Positions 16,662-25,444 of a stretch of 64,000 nt of DNA are shown one piece after another; within the stretch, counting starts at the first letter, position 1, and each line of letters opens with the position of its first letter. The translations under genes were made by a program, and so were the position numbers. This DNA comes from an uncultured Lachnospiraceae bacterium (GTDB taxonomy: Bacteria; Bacillota; Clostridia; Lachnospirales; Lachnospiraceae): NCBI GenBank assembly GCA_934899185.1, contig CAKXYI010000007.1:1-64000 (forward strand), in the 5' to 3' direction. The notes under the pieces are model-generated. The model was not told the origin of the DNA and made no database searches. It saw only the letters and a list, made by a program, of their open reading frames with translations.

Positions 16662-18083
16662 ATGAAGAGAAAGATTGCGATGCTTTTGGCACTGACCCTG
16701 ACTGTGGGCTGTATTGGCACCGGTTGTGGAAGCAAAAAAGCAGATGCTGACAGTTCAAAAAATGATGATGCTGAGGTGAAAGCAGAAGAAGTCACAGCGG
16801 AGGAAACACTTTTGACCGGCAAACATATTGCGGTCGTAGGTTCTACCTTGACGGCAGGAAATGGAAAGACATCCTATACCGATTATCTGGAAAAGAAAAA
16901 CAATATGACGGTAGATGTATTTGCCAAGAAGGATGCGACGATCACGGGGGATGGAGAAAATTCTTACATCGCCACTTTAGAGGGGATGGATGCAGATGCA
17001 TCTTATGATTTGATTCTTGTCGAGATTCCACCGACAGAGACAGACCAAAAAGCGGAAGTGGGAGAACAGGTTGATGGTACGGATTTAAGTTCCTACGATA
17101 CTTCCACGTTGACCGGGGCTTATCAGTATATTGCAACGTATTGTTGGCAGACTTGGCAAGCACCGGCAGTCTTTGTCACAAGTGTGCAAAAAGGTGAGAA
17201 GGATGCCATTTATGACATGCGTCAGGCAGTCTGGCCTGTAAAATATGGTATGGATCATGTCTTTGTGCTAGATCTCTGGGAAAAGTTAGATTATGAAGAT
17301 AAAAATCTGGATGCATATAAGCAGAAGGATGGTACATTGACAGATGCTGGTTATATGAACTGGTATGGACCGACTTTGCAGGAAGAACTTTTGAACAAAT
17401 ATGCGGAGGTGGCTTCGGAAAAGACAAATGAATTGCCACAGTATGATCCGGCAAATGTACAAGCACTTGCAGCTTCTCCTTTACAGGGCAAAAAGATCAT
17501 CTTTTTAGGATCATCCGTTACTTTCGGAAGCAACAGTAATGAGGTATCTTTTGTAGAATATTTGGCGGCCCGAGACGGTATCGAGTATGTGAAAGAAGCC
17601 GTTTCCGGAACCACGCTTGTGGACAATGGAGATTCTTCTTATATCGCTCGTATGAAAGCAAATATTCCAGACCAGCAGGCAGACCTCTTTATCTGTCAGT
17701 TGTCTACCAATGATGCGACGACAGGACAGCCAATGGGTGAGATCTCTGATTCTAAGAACATTGACGATTTTGATACGACAACGATCGCCGGTGCTATGGA
17801 ATACATCATTGCTTATGCAGACGAACATTATGGTTGTCCGGTCATGTTCTACACCGGAACCAAATATGACAGTGAGCAGTATGGCGAAATGGTAGAACTG
17901 ACCAAGAAGTTGCAGGAAAAATGGGGCATTGGCATCATTGATATGTGGGATGATTTGGATGCAGATATACCAGAATATCATTATTATATGGCAAATGGCA
18001 TCCATCCAAACCGTGCAGGTTATCTGGATTGGTGGACACCATTCTTTGAACAGGAAATTGAGAAATATCTGGGCTTGAACTAA
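16662..18083 (+). CDS. lipoprotein with two tandem SGNH-hydrolase-like domains
   Basis: A 473-residue secreted lipoprotein: signal peptide of ~21 residues and lipidation Cys22 (GTGCGSKK), then a D/E/K-rich linker. Domain 1 (~50-240) has GSTLTAG where GDS should be, no block-III Asn motif and DGTLTDAGY where DxxH should be, so Ser and His are lost. Domain 2 (~270-473) has GSSVTFG with candidate Ser285, STNDA, and NGIHPNRAGY with His448 but Asn445 in place of the usual Asp. Thus domain 1 appears a pseudoenzyme and domain 2 may work with a Ser-His dyad, perhaps as an esterase on cell-surface glycans. AGGTAGG precedes the ATG. Confidence 0.75.
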   Translation: MKRKIAMLLALTLTVGCIGTGCGSKKADADSSKNDDAEVKAEEVTAEETLLTGKHIAVVGSTLTAGNGKTSYTDYLEKKNNMTVDVFAKKDATITGDGENSYIATLEGMDADASYDLILVEIPPTETDQKAEVGEQVDGTDLSSYDTSTLTGAYQYIATYCWQTWQAPAVFVTSVQKGEKDAIYDMRQAVWPVKYGMDHVFVLDLWEKLDYEDKNLDAYKQKDGTLTDAGYMNWYGPTLQEELLNKYAEVASEKTNELPQYDPANVQALAASPLQGKKIIFLGSSVTFGSNSNEVSFVEYLAARDGIEYVKEAVSGTTLVDNGDSSYIARMKANIPDQQADLFICQLSTNDATTGQPMGEISDSKNIDDFDTTTIAGAMEYIIAYADEHYGCPVMFYTGTKYDSEQYGEMVELTKKLQEKWGIGIIDMWDDLDADIPEYHYYMANGIHPNRAGYLDWWTPFFEQEIEKYLGLN

Positions 18084-18092
18084 GACAGATGC

Positions 18093-18125
18093 AGGGACGC
18101 TCCTATAGCAGGGGCGTCTCTTTTT
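18093..18125 (+). terminator. terminator of the SGNH lipoprotein gene
   Basis: AGGGACGC (18093-18100) pairs with GCGTCTC (18114-18120), then five T. It lies just after the stop codon. Confidence 0.7.
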
Positions 18126-18145
18126 GCTTGGAGCAACATAGAGAA

Positions 18146-18535
18146 GGGCTGGCGCAGATGGAATGAGCAGGCGGGGCGCAGGGGCGAGGACAAAAAACTG
18201 TCGCAGAACAGGGAGTCTCTGGTCGAGAAACTTTTTCTTTCCCTGATAAAAACTGTCTTTGCAAAGTTCGACAACCGTCTTGGATGATGTTCGCCTCTGG
18301 CAGATATGAATGCAAAACGCATTAGAGATGCCTTGGACTTGTGCACAAAGCATCTCTTATAAGTGGAGCCCTGAATATCTGTCAGAGGCGGACACATCCT
18401 GACGGCAGTCGAAACTGTGCAAGAGACACTTTATTAAAAGAAAAAGATTTCTCGAAGAGACTCACCTAACCTGCTCCAAAGTTTTCTTTGTCCTCGCCCC
18501 TGCGCCCCGCCTGCTCATTCCATCTGCGCCAGCCC
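18146..18535. repeat. giant imperfect palindrome (~390 bp) with perfect 49-bp outer arms
   Basis: The 49 bases at 18146-18194 are the exact reverse complement of 18487-18535 (GGGCTGGCGCAG... and ...CTGCGCCAGCCC). Inside them the symmetry continues imperfectly: AGTCTCTGGTCGAGAAA at ~18213-18230 faces TTTCTCGAAGAGACT, and CGCCTCTGGCAGATAT at ~18292-18306 faces ATATCTGTCAGAGGCG at ~18374-18389, down to a tip pairing AGAGATGC (~18324) with GCATCTCT (~18350). No gene is credible in the 534 bases between the lipoprotein stop and tcdA. It could be a MITE-like element, a structured RNA, or a relic; no clear target-site duplication is seen. Confidence 0.85.
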
Positions 18536-18550
18536 AGCCAACCTTGTGGC

Positions 18551-18579
18551 TTGTGCATCTGCGGCTTCCATGCTACAAT
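18551..18579 (+). promoter_or_regulatory. tcdA promoter
   Basis: TTGTGC (18551-18556), 17 bases, TACAAT (18574-18579) with an extended TGC. It starts 15 bases after the right arm of the giant palindrome. Confidence 0.6.
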
Positions 18580-18617
18580 AATCTCCGAGAAAAATGGTAG
18601 GAAATGAGGAAGATCAG

Positions 18618-19376
18618 ATGTTGACACAGTTTTCAAGAACGGAGTTATTGTTAGGCAAGGAGGGCATGGAGCGCCTAAAGGATGCCAGAGTTGCAGTCTT
18701 TGGTGTAGGCGGCGTGGGCGGCTATGTATGTGAAGCCCTGGTGCGCAGCGGCGTGGGAACTTTTGACTTGATCGACGATGATAAGGTCTGTCTGACTAAT
18801 ATCAACCGTCAGATCATTGCAACACGTTCTACGGTCGGCAGATACAAGGTCGACGTGATGAAAGAGCGTATGCTGGACATCAACCCGGATGTAAAAGTAC
18901 AGACTTACAAGTGCTTCTTTTTGCCGGAAAATGCAGATGACTTTCCTTTTGCAGAATATGATTATGTAGTGGATGCCGTAGATACGGTGACGGCAAAGAT
19001 CGAACTGGTCATGAAATGTCAGTCTATGGGCGTGCCGATCATCAGCAGCATGGGGGCAGGCAATAAACTGGATGCCAGTGCTTTTCAGGTGGCAGACATC
19101 TATAAGACCAAGATGTGTCCGCTGGCAAAGGTCATGCGCCGTGAGTTGAAGAAGCGGGGCGTCAAGAAATTGAAGGTTGTTTATTCGGAGGAAAAACCGA
19201 CAAGACCGATCGAGGACATGGCGATCAGTTGCCGGACAAATTGTATCTGTCCGCCGGGGGCAGCCCACAAATGTACGGAGCGTCGTGATATTCCGGGCAG
19301 TGTGGCATTCGTGCCATCAGTTGCCGGACTCATTGTGGCAGGAGAAGTCGTTAAAGATCTGGTCAATAAGAAATAA
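18618..19376 (+). CDS. tcdA: tRNA threonylcarbamoyladenosine dehydratase TcdA
   Basis: A 252-residue E1-like enzyme that cyclises t6A at tRNA position 37 to ct6A using ATP. It shows the Rossmann ATP site VAVFGVGGVGGYVCEALVRSG, the NINRQIIA motif, DAVDTVTAK, and the C-terminal CRTNCICPPGAAHKC region. An ATG at 18594 is in frame, but the ATG at 18618 has AGGAAG at the right distance and gives the usual MLTQFSRTELLLG start. Single gene with its own promoter and terminator. Confidence 0.92.
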   Translation: MLTQFSRTELLLGKEGMERLKDARVAVFGVGGVGGYVCEALVRSGVGTFDLIDDDKVCLTNINRQIIATRSTVGRYKVDVMKERMLDINPDVKVQTYKCFFLPENADDFPFAEYDYVVDAVDTVTAKIELVMKCQSMGVPIISSMGAGNKLDASAFQVADIYKTKMCPLAKVMRRELKKRGVKKLKVVYSEEKPTRPIEDMAISCRTNCICPPGAAHKCTERRDIPGSVAFVPSVAGLIVAGEVVKDLVNKK

Positions 19377-19377
19377 G

Positions 19378-19441
19378 AAATCCCGCAGGGCGACTACATT
19401 TCTATGCAGTCAAAAACCCTGCGGGATTTTTATGAAAATAT
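19378..19441. terminator. bidirectional terminator, tcdA and mini-gene
   Basis: AAATCCCGCAGGG (19378-19390) and CCCTGCGGGATTT (19427-19439) form a perfect 13-bp stem followed by T on the plus strand; on the minus strand the stem is followed by TTTCTTATTTCTTATT. It should end both tcdA and the small minus-strand gene that stops at 19452. Confidence 0.88.
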
Positions 19442-19451
19442 ATTATTTGGT

Positions 19452-19523
19452 TTAGCATCCAATGCCAAAGTATTTACAGATCGCATTTAAGAATGCAGAA
19501 CAACCGTTAAAATTAAAACACAT
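19452..19523 (-). CDS. 23-residue four-cysteine peptide, unknown function
   Basis: A very short gene encoding MCFNFNGC...C...GIGC: 23 residues with Cys at 2, 8, 16 and 23, hydrophobic and aromatic, ending in Cys. Support is structural: a perfect AAAGGAGG ribosome site eight bases before the ATG, a promoter TTGTTT-17-TACAAT (19600-19572) about 50 bases upstream, phased repeats over that promoter, and a terminator 11 bases past the stop. Nothing else explains these signals. It could be a metal- or redox-binding micropeptide, a modified peptide, or a leader peptide; no modification enzyme is adjacent. I do not recognise a family. Confidence 0.65.
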   Translation of the reverse strand: MCFNFNGCSAFLNAICKYFGIGC

Positions 19524-19571
19524 GATAAATGCCTCCTTTATTTTTATTTGTCTCAGCTGCTGACATAAGGG

Positions 19572-19600
19572 ATTGTAACAATTTTGTAACATTTAAACAA
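19572..19600 (-). promoter_or_regulatory. promoter and operator-like repeats of the mini-gene
   Basis: On the minus strand TTGTTT (19600-19595), exactly 17 bases, TACAAT (19577-19572). The direct repeat TTGTAACA at 19573-19580 and 19584-19591 (11-base period) overlaps the spacer and -10, suggesting a repressor site. Confidence 0.65.
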
Positions 19601-19693
19601 TAGGAGAAAATTGGTAAGGAGGCGGCGGGAAAGTTGAATATCCAAATCCGATGCATTATAATAGAAGAACTAGAATGAAGGAAGCACAGATTT

Positions 19694-20090
19694 ATGGCAA
19701 GAAGCAGAGATCTGACGAGGGGCAATATTACCGCAGGCTTATGGTCATTTGCAATTCCCCTCATGTTTGGTAATGTACTACAACAATTATACAATTTAGT
19801 GGATACCTGGGTCGTGGGCAGATACTTAGGCGAGGGTGCCCTTGCAGCGGTTGGATCATCCTATACCCTGATGACTTTCCTGACATCTATTATCATAGGA
19901 ATGTGTTTGGGCAGCAGTGCCTTTTTATCCATGGCATATGGCAAAAAGGATGAGGACACCATGCGAAATGGTCTGTTCTTGTCCTTTTTTCTCATTGCTG
20001 TTCTGGGCAGCCATTCCGATCGGCTGGTTCTTAGCCGATGCGACGGGCATCCTATATTATGTTTATAGCAGGAGAAAGGAGCAGGCATGA
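19694..20090 (+). pseudogene. internally deleted MATE-family transporter
   Basis: The first ~100 residues are a clean MATE N-terminus (LTRGNITAGLWSFAIPLMFGNVLQQLYNLVDTWVVGRYLG and the next two helices). The frame then shifts, and the remaining bases in another frame read AAIPIGWFLADATGILYY followed by a basic tail, which is the usual MATE C-terminus ending at 20088-20090. So roughly 320 central residues have been deleted, with a frameshift at the junction near 20009. The C-terminal stop overlaps the start of the cardiolipin synthase gene, as an intact gene would have. Confidence 0.8.
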
Positions 20091-21697
20091 AAATACGGAC
20101 CTATGAGAAAAAAGCACATGTAAAAAACGGCATTGCAAGACTTTTTTTCTCCGTGCTGGCGATAGCCTTAGAGATCGCTTTTATCGTGGTGGTCTTTACC
20201 AGACTCAATGCTTATGCCGAGGGCATCAACATTGCTACGCGTATTCTGGCGGTGGTTCTGGTCGTATGCATTTACGCTCAGGATCGGACAAGCAGTATGA
20301 AGACTCCCTGGATCATGCTCATCCTTGCCTTCCCGATTTTTGGTATCATCATGTATCTTCTGGTTGGTCTGAATGGTCATACCTATAAGATGCGGCAGCG
20401 TTATGATGCCGTGGATGCCATCGTTCTTCCTATGCTGGCTCAGGGACCGGGGGCAGACCATGTGAAGTCTTCCATGGAGGAACTGCGGGATAAGAATGAA
20501 CAACTGGCAAGCATATCCTATTATTTGCAGGAAAAGAGTGGATTTCCGGTCTATGCGGATTGTCCCATTACTTATTATGATGAGGCTTACAAGGGATTTG
20601 AGGCGCAAAAAGAAGCCTTAAAAAAGGCAAAGCATTTTATCTTTATGGAGTATTTTGCCATCGAGCAGGCAGAAGCATGGAATCAGGTAGAAGAAATTTT
20701 GGTAGAGCGGGTGAAAGCAGGAGTGGAGGTCCGTGTATTCTATGACGATATTGGAAGTATCGCCTTTATCAATAGGGACTTTGCCAAGCACCTCAATATC
20801 CTTGGCATCCAGTGCCGTATCTTCAACCCTTTTATGCCGGGTCTGAATTTCTTTTTAAATAACAGAGACCACAGAAAGATCATGGTCATTGACGGACTGG
20901 TCGGCTTTACCGGTGGCTATAATATGGCAAATGAATACTTTAATCTGACCCATCCATACGGCTATTGGAAGGACACGGGAGTGCAGATCGCAGGGCTGGC
21001 AGTGCGAAGTCTGACGGCGACATTTCTAGAAAACTGGAATGCGGTCAAGGGTAACGATATCGATGATGCCGATTTTGGCAAATATCTGGATCAGCCTTAC
21101 GCGGATCCAAATGCCATGGCAGAGGAGATAGGAGAGACCGGGCAAAGCCGGGCTTATGTGCAGCCATATGCAGACCGCCCTATGGATAATGAGCATGTGG
21201 GCGAGGAAGTTTACATCAGCCTGATTAATAAGGCAACACGATATTGTTGGTTTGTCACACCTTACCTTATCCTGACGGATGAGATGGTGCACGCCATCCG
21301 TCTGGCAAAAAAGCGAGGTGTGGATGTGCGTATCATCACACCGGCGATTCCAGACAAACGTATCGTCTATGCTGTGACGCGGTCTTACTATCATTGCTTG
21401 GCAAAGCACGGTGTCCGTATCTATGAATACACGCCGGGCTTCTGTCACGCCAAGATGTGCGTAGTGGATGACGTGGCAGCCACCTGCGGCACAATCAATC
21501 TGGACTACCGCAGCCTCTATCATCATTTTGAAAATGGCTGTCTCTATACCTATGGTCCGGCAGTCCTAGAGACCAGACAGGATATGGAAGTCATGATGAG
21601 GGAAAGTCTGGAAGTTACAGAAAAATACAATACCGGGCGTAGTCAGGGCATGCGTTTTATCCAGATGCTCCTGCGTCTGATCGCACCACTTTTATAA
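20087..21697 (+). CDS. cls: cardiolipin synthase (phospholipase D family)
   Basis: A 536-residue membrane enzyme that condenses two phosphatidylglycerols into cardiolipin and glycerol. Two to three N-terminal membrane segments (residues ~15-90) precede two phospholipase D HKD motifs: HRKIMVIDG with His262 and HAKMCVVDD with His454. Length and layout are those of Firmicute ClsA. AAAGGAG lies six bases before the ATG, which overlaps the remains of the MATE gene. Confidence 0.93.
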   Translation: MKIRTYEKKAHVKNGIARLFFSVLAIALEIAFIVVVFTRLNAYAEGINIATRILAVVLVVCIYAQDRTSSMKTPWIMLILAFPIFGIIMYLLVGLNGHTYKMRQRYDAVDAIVLPMLAQGPGADHVKSSMEELRDKNEQLASISYYLQEKSGFPVYADCPITYYDEAYKGFEAQKEALKKAKHFIFMEYFAIEQAEAWNQVEEILVERVKAGVEVRVFYDDIGSIAFINRDFAKHLNILGIQCRIFNPFMPGLNFFLNNRDHRKIMVIDGLVGFTGGYNMANEYFNLTHPYGYWKDTGVQIAGLAVRSLTATFLENWNAVKGNDIDDADFGKYLDQPYADPNAMAEEIGETGQSRAYVQPYADRPMDNEHVGEEVYISLINKATRYCWFVTPYLILTDEMVHAIRLAKKRGVDVRIITPAIPDKRIVYAVTRSYYHCLAKHGVRIYEYTPGFCHAKMCVVDDVAATCGTINLDYRSLYHHFENGCLYTYGPAVLETRQDMEVMMRESLEVTEKYNTGRSQGMRFIQMLLRLIAPLL

Positions 21698-21724
21698 AAA
21701 GAAGAGGAGTTTACAAAAGAGAGT

Positions 21725-24538
21725 ATGAGTCAGGGGATTTTAATTTTTCAAGCGATCGTGATGATTGCCTGTATCGCCTTTGTCCTGGCGGCAGGGATCC
21801 AAAAGTCCAATCGTCTGTCTAAATTGATGCTGATCGTGGCGTTTTTATGCCTGATCGAAAATGCGGCATATCTGATGGAGATACAGGCGGATTCGATCGA
21901 TGCCATCTTACCGATCATGAAATTGCGTTATATCGGTGTGGCATTTATTTATACTTTCTTTTTATTCTTTTGTATGCGCTATACCCACAAAGAGATACCA
22001 AAGCACCTGGTCGGTGTCATGCTCATAGTGGATATTCTTGTCATGATCAGTGCATGGACTTGTCAGTATCATTCGCTATTTTACCGGAATATTTATTATG
22101 TGACCGCCGGTAGCGTGACCTATCTGAAAAGGGATTACGGACCGGTCATCTATTTCAATTCGATCTATGAGGCAGTGCAGATCTTTGCCAGTGCATATCT
22201 TGCGTGCAAGGGCTGGCGTGAGGCAAAGGATGAAAAATACCGTCGCAGTTGTGAGATGCTCTTTTTCTGTGTCCTTTTGCCTTTCGTGGTCGTTCCCATC
22301 CGTCTTTCGGGATTGGATCGGGGCTATGAACTCATTCCGTCGTTGACCGCGGTGGGGATTATCCTATTCTTTTCTTCTGCTATGGTGCAGGATATGTTCG
22401 ATATTGCCCGTGTGGCACACAACAATATCTTTGAAAATATGCATGAACCTATCATCATTGTGGATGGGAACTACGGCTTTGTAGAGGCAAATATCAAGGC
22501 ACAAGAACTTTTTCCCTCTTTAGTTGATCAGCGGCAGGGACAACTTTTGGCAGAAACCAAACTTTTGTCCTATCTTCGTACTAGGATTGCTAATAAAATG
22601 TATTTAGGCGAGCAGGTCTATGATGTACATATCGATCAGATCTATGAGGAGGGCGTCCTCATGGGTTACGCCATTCTCTTAATGGACCTAACGGATGAGG
22701 AAAAGCAGATGAAGCGCATCCGGTCCCTGGTGACAGCAGCCAATGAAGCCAATAAGGCAAAGAGTGATTTCATCGCCAGCATGTCACATGAACTGCGTAC
22801 CCCGATCAACTCTATCATGGGTATGAATGAAATGATCCTGCGTGAAGCCAGTGACCCGCAGATCTTGCAATATGGCAAGGATGTGGAGAGTGCGGCAAAT
22901 ATGCTGCTGAGTCTGGTCAATGACATTTTGGATTCCTCCAAGTTGTCAACCGGCAAACTCAATATCCTGCCGGTGCATTATGATCTGGGCAATATGCTAT
23001 CCGATCTGTATCAGATGCTGTCACCCCATGCCAAGAAGAAAAATCTGGCTTTTCAGGTCGTTGTCGATCCGACCTTGCCGCGTGCCTATATCGGGGATGA
23101 TATCCGCATCCGTCAGGTCCTGATCAATCTTTTGACCAATGCAATCAAGTACACCGCTCAAGGTAGCGTGACCTTTTATGTAGAGCCGGTACAGACGATG
23201 GACAGTAGTGATCTGGGCGTGCGTTTTTCTGTCAAAGATACCGGAAATGGCATCAAACCGGAAAAGATTCCACAGATCTATGAACGCTTTGACCGCGTGG
23301 AAGAAGCGGCAGTTCGTCACATCGAAGGCAGTGGCCTGGGACTGAGTATTTCTTCCTCACTCTTACAACTGATGGGCAGTAAACTGGATGTCTGGAGCCA
23401 GGAAGGAGTCGGCAGTGACTTCTCCTTTGTCCTCTACCAGCCGGTGGCGGATCCGACACCAATCGGGGAATTTGCGCAGATGGTAGCGAAGAATGTAGCA
23501 TATGAGGAATTTTCATCCGGTTTCGTGGCACCGAAAGCCAAGATCCTCCTAGTCGATGACAACGAGATGAACCGGCGTGTTTTTGTGGAACTTTTAAAGG
23601 AAAGCCGGATACAGATCACGGAGACGGATAGCGGTGCAGAGTGTCTGCGTCTAACAAAAGAACATGCCTATGACCTGATTTTTCTGGATCACATGATGCC
23701 GGAAATGGATGGGATCGAGACGCGACGGCACATGCTTGCAGATGCGGACAATCTCTGCAGGCAGGCACCGATCGTCATGCTGACTGCAAATGTGACCGCT
23801 GGGGCAAGGGAAAAGTATCTGGCAGAGGGCTTCTGTGACTTTTTGCCAAAGCCTATCCTCTACGACCAACTGGAAAAGATGCTTCTTACTTACCTGCCAA
23901 AAGATCTGGTGGAAAAGGGGAAAAAGGATGACAAGGATCAGGCACAGGCAGACATGGCATTGCCACAGATCGAGGAGTTTGATGCAGAATACGCCATGCT
24001 GATCTGGAAGAGCCCGTCGCGCTATTGTACCGGTTTGCAGGAATTTGCCCGTGATCTTGCAAGAACGCAGGAAAAGTTGGCGACACTTTTTGACACGACC
24101 TGGACGGAAGCGGCAAAAGAGGACTACAGACGATGTATCCATACCTTAAAGGGCACGGCAGCGACCGTGGGTGCCCTACTTTTGTCAAAGACAGCCCGAT
24201 TGATCGAGATAGCTCTGGCCGGCGGGCAGACCGATCAGCTGCAGACCCTGCATCCTATGCTCATGGAGCAGATCGAGGATGCAGGAAAGCACTTGGCAGA
24301 TTATTTCAAAGACCACAAGGATACGACGGTGGAGACCAAGAAAAATCTTTTGGAGATGATGCAGTCTGCATTGGAAAATCAAGACCTGCAAGCGGTAGAT
24401 TTCCTCTACCAGCAGTTGCAGGACAGCACATGGAGCGTGGATGCGTCATCGGTACTGGCAACGCTGAGACAGGATCTGTCGGAATTCTCCTGGGAGTCTG
24501 CGATGCACAAGGTGGAAATCCTGCGGACTTTCTGCTAA
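21725..24538 (+). CDS. hybrid sensor histidine kinase with REC and Hpt domains
   Basis: A 937-residue membrane kinase. Seven N-terminal membrane helices (~1-235, 7TM histidine kinase sensor type) are followed by a PAS-like domain (ENMHEPIIIVDGNYGFVEAN), HisKA with FIASMSHELRTPINS and phospho-His355, a HATPase (NLLTNAIKYT, DTGNGI, GSGLGLSISSSLL), a receiver with ILLVDDNEMNRR and phospho-Asp655, and a C-terminal Hpt domain with His806 (HTLKGTAATVG). The complete phosphorelay in one chain needs only an external response regulator, which is not adjacent. It follows cls by 27 bases and the HAD gene follows it by 42. Confidence 0.92.
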   Translation: MSQGILIFQAIVMIACIAFVLAAGIQKSNRLSKLMLIVAFLCLIENAAYLMEIQADSIDAILPIMKLRYIGVAFIYTFFLFFCMRYTHKEIPKHLVGVMLIVDILVMISAWTCQYHSLFYRNIYYVTAGSVTYLKRDYGPVIYFNSIYEAVQIFASAYLACKGWREAKDEKYRRSCEMLFFCVLLPFVVVPIRLSGLDRGYELIPSLTAVGIILFFSSAMVQDMFDIARVAHNNIFENMHEPIIIVDGNYGFVEANIKAQELFPSLVDQRQGQLLAETKLLSYLRTRIANKMYLGEQVYDVHIDQIYEEGVLMGYAILLMDLTDEEKQMKRIRSLVTAANEANKAKSDFIASMSHELRTPINSIMGMNEMILREASDPQILQYGKDVESAANMLLSLVNDILDSSKLSTGKLNILPVHYDLGNMLSDLYQMLSPHAKKKNLAFQVVVDPTLPRAYIGDDIRIRQVLINLLTNAIKYTAQGSVTFYVEPVQTMDSSDLGVRFSVKDTGNGIKPEKIPQIYERFDRVEEAAVRHIEGSGLGLSISSSLLQLMGSKLDVWSQEGVGSDFSFVLYQPVADPTPIGEFAQMVAKNVAYEEFSSGFVAPKAKILLVDDNEMNRRVFVELLKESRIQITETDSGAECLRLTKEHAYDLIFLDHMMPEMDGIETRRHMLADADNLCRQAPIVMLTANVTAGAREKYLAEGFCDFLPKPILYDQLEKMLLTYLPKDLVEKGKKDDKDQAQADMALPQIEEFDAEYAMLIWKSPSRYCTGLQEFARDLARTQEKLATLFDTTWTEAAKEDYRRCIHTLKGTAATVGALLLSKTARLIEIALAGGQTDQLQTLHPMLMEQIEDAGKHLADYFKDHKDTTVETKKNLLEMMQSALENQDLQAVDFLYQQLQDSTWSVDASSVLATLRQDLSEFSWESAMHKVEILRTFC

Positions 24539-24580
24539 GATAGGTAAGCGAAAAAGAGAAAAGGATAGGATAGATTAGAG

Positions 24581-25375
24581 ATGAAGCAAAAGGTAAAACT
24601 GATCGCATCGGATCTGGACGGCACACTTTTACAGAATTATATGCCGGATTGTTCCGAGGAGGCGATCGAACTGATCACGGCACTGACGAAAAAGGGCGTG
24701 ATCTTTGTGCCTGCCAGTGGCAGACAATATTTTAACTTATATAATATGTTCAAAAAGGTGGATGGGGATGTCATGTATCTCTGTGAAAACGGAGCCTTGG
24801 TCTTTTATCGGGACAAGGTTCTGCTCAAGCGGGAGTTTGATCATGACTTAGCTCTGGAACTTTGCCATATGGTCATTGATGATTCGAATTGCGAGGTTCT
24901 GATCTCCGGGGAACGCACCTGTTATGTGGTGCCAAAGTCCGAGGACTATGTGGATTATCTGAATAATCACATCAAAAACGATGTGACTGTGATCGGGGCA
25001 CCGGAGGAGATCACGGAGCCGATCATCAAGGTATCTTATTTTACTCCCAAGGATTATCGGGATCAGGTGACGGCATACTTTACGAAAAAGATCGCCGGCA
25101 GATGTCAACTTATGGTATCCGGCAATGAGTGGGCGGACTTTGCGCCGCTCGGTGCCAATAAGGGCACGGCACTTGCAGCCATCGGTCAGCAGATGGGGAT
25201 TGCACCGGAAGAAATGGTGGCTTTTGGTGACAACGAAAATGACCGCTCTATGTTGGAATTTGTAGGACAGCCTTATCTGATGCAAAAATGCAATCCAACC
25301 ATGGAGGATGTCAGGGCGAATCGCTGCGACCGTGTGGAAGATGCTTTGCGCCAGATTTTAAATGAAATGTTGTAG
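24581..25375 (+). CDS. Cof-type HAD-superfamily phosphatase
   Basis: A 264-residue HAD hydrolase. Motif I is ASDLDGTLL, motif II PASGR, and motifs III/IV include NKGTALAAI and FGDNENDRSML. A C2-type cap lies between (residues ~85-190). Such enzymes dephosphorylate sugar phosphates, nucleotides or FMN; the substrate cannot be told. Ribosome site is weak. Confidence 0.87.
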   Translation: MKQKVKLIASDLDGTLLQNYMPDCSEEAIELITALTKKGVIFVPASGRQYFNLYNMFKKVDGDVMYLCENGALVFYRDKVLLKREFDHDLALELCHMVIDDSNCEVLISGERTCYVVPKSEDYVDYLNNHIKNDVTVIGAPEEITEPIIKVSYFTPKDYRDQVTAYFTKKIAGRCQLMVSGNEWADFAPLGANKGTALAAIGQQMGIAPEEMVAFGDNENDRSMLEFVGQPYLMQKCNPTMEDVRANRCDRVEDALRQILNEML

Positions 25376-25444
25376 ATACAACATATTTTTTAGAACAAAT
25401 GTCTTATGATCGAGTCATCTTAGGAAACAAAAGGAGCATGGATC

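Noticed and set aside
17511..18353. 280-residue minus-strand frame over the SGNH gene and palindrome
   Set aside because: No motif, no ribosome site, and it covers both a real gene and a palindrome arm.
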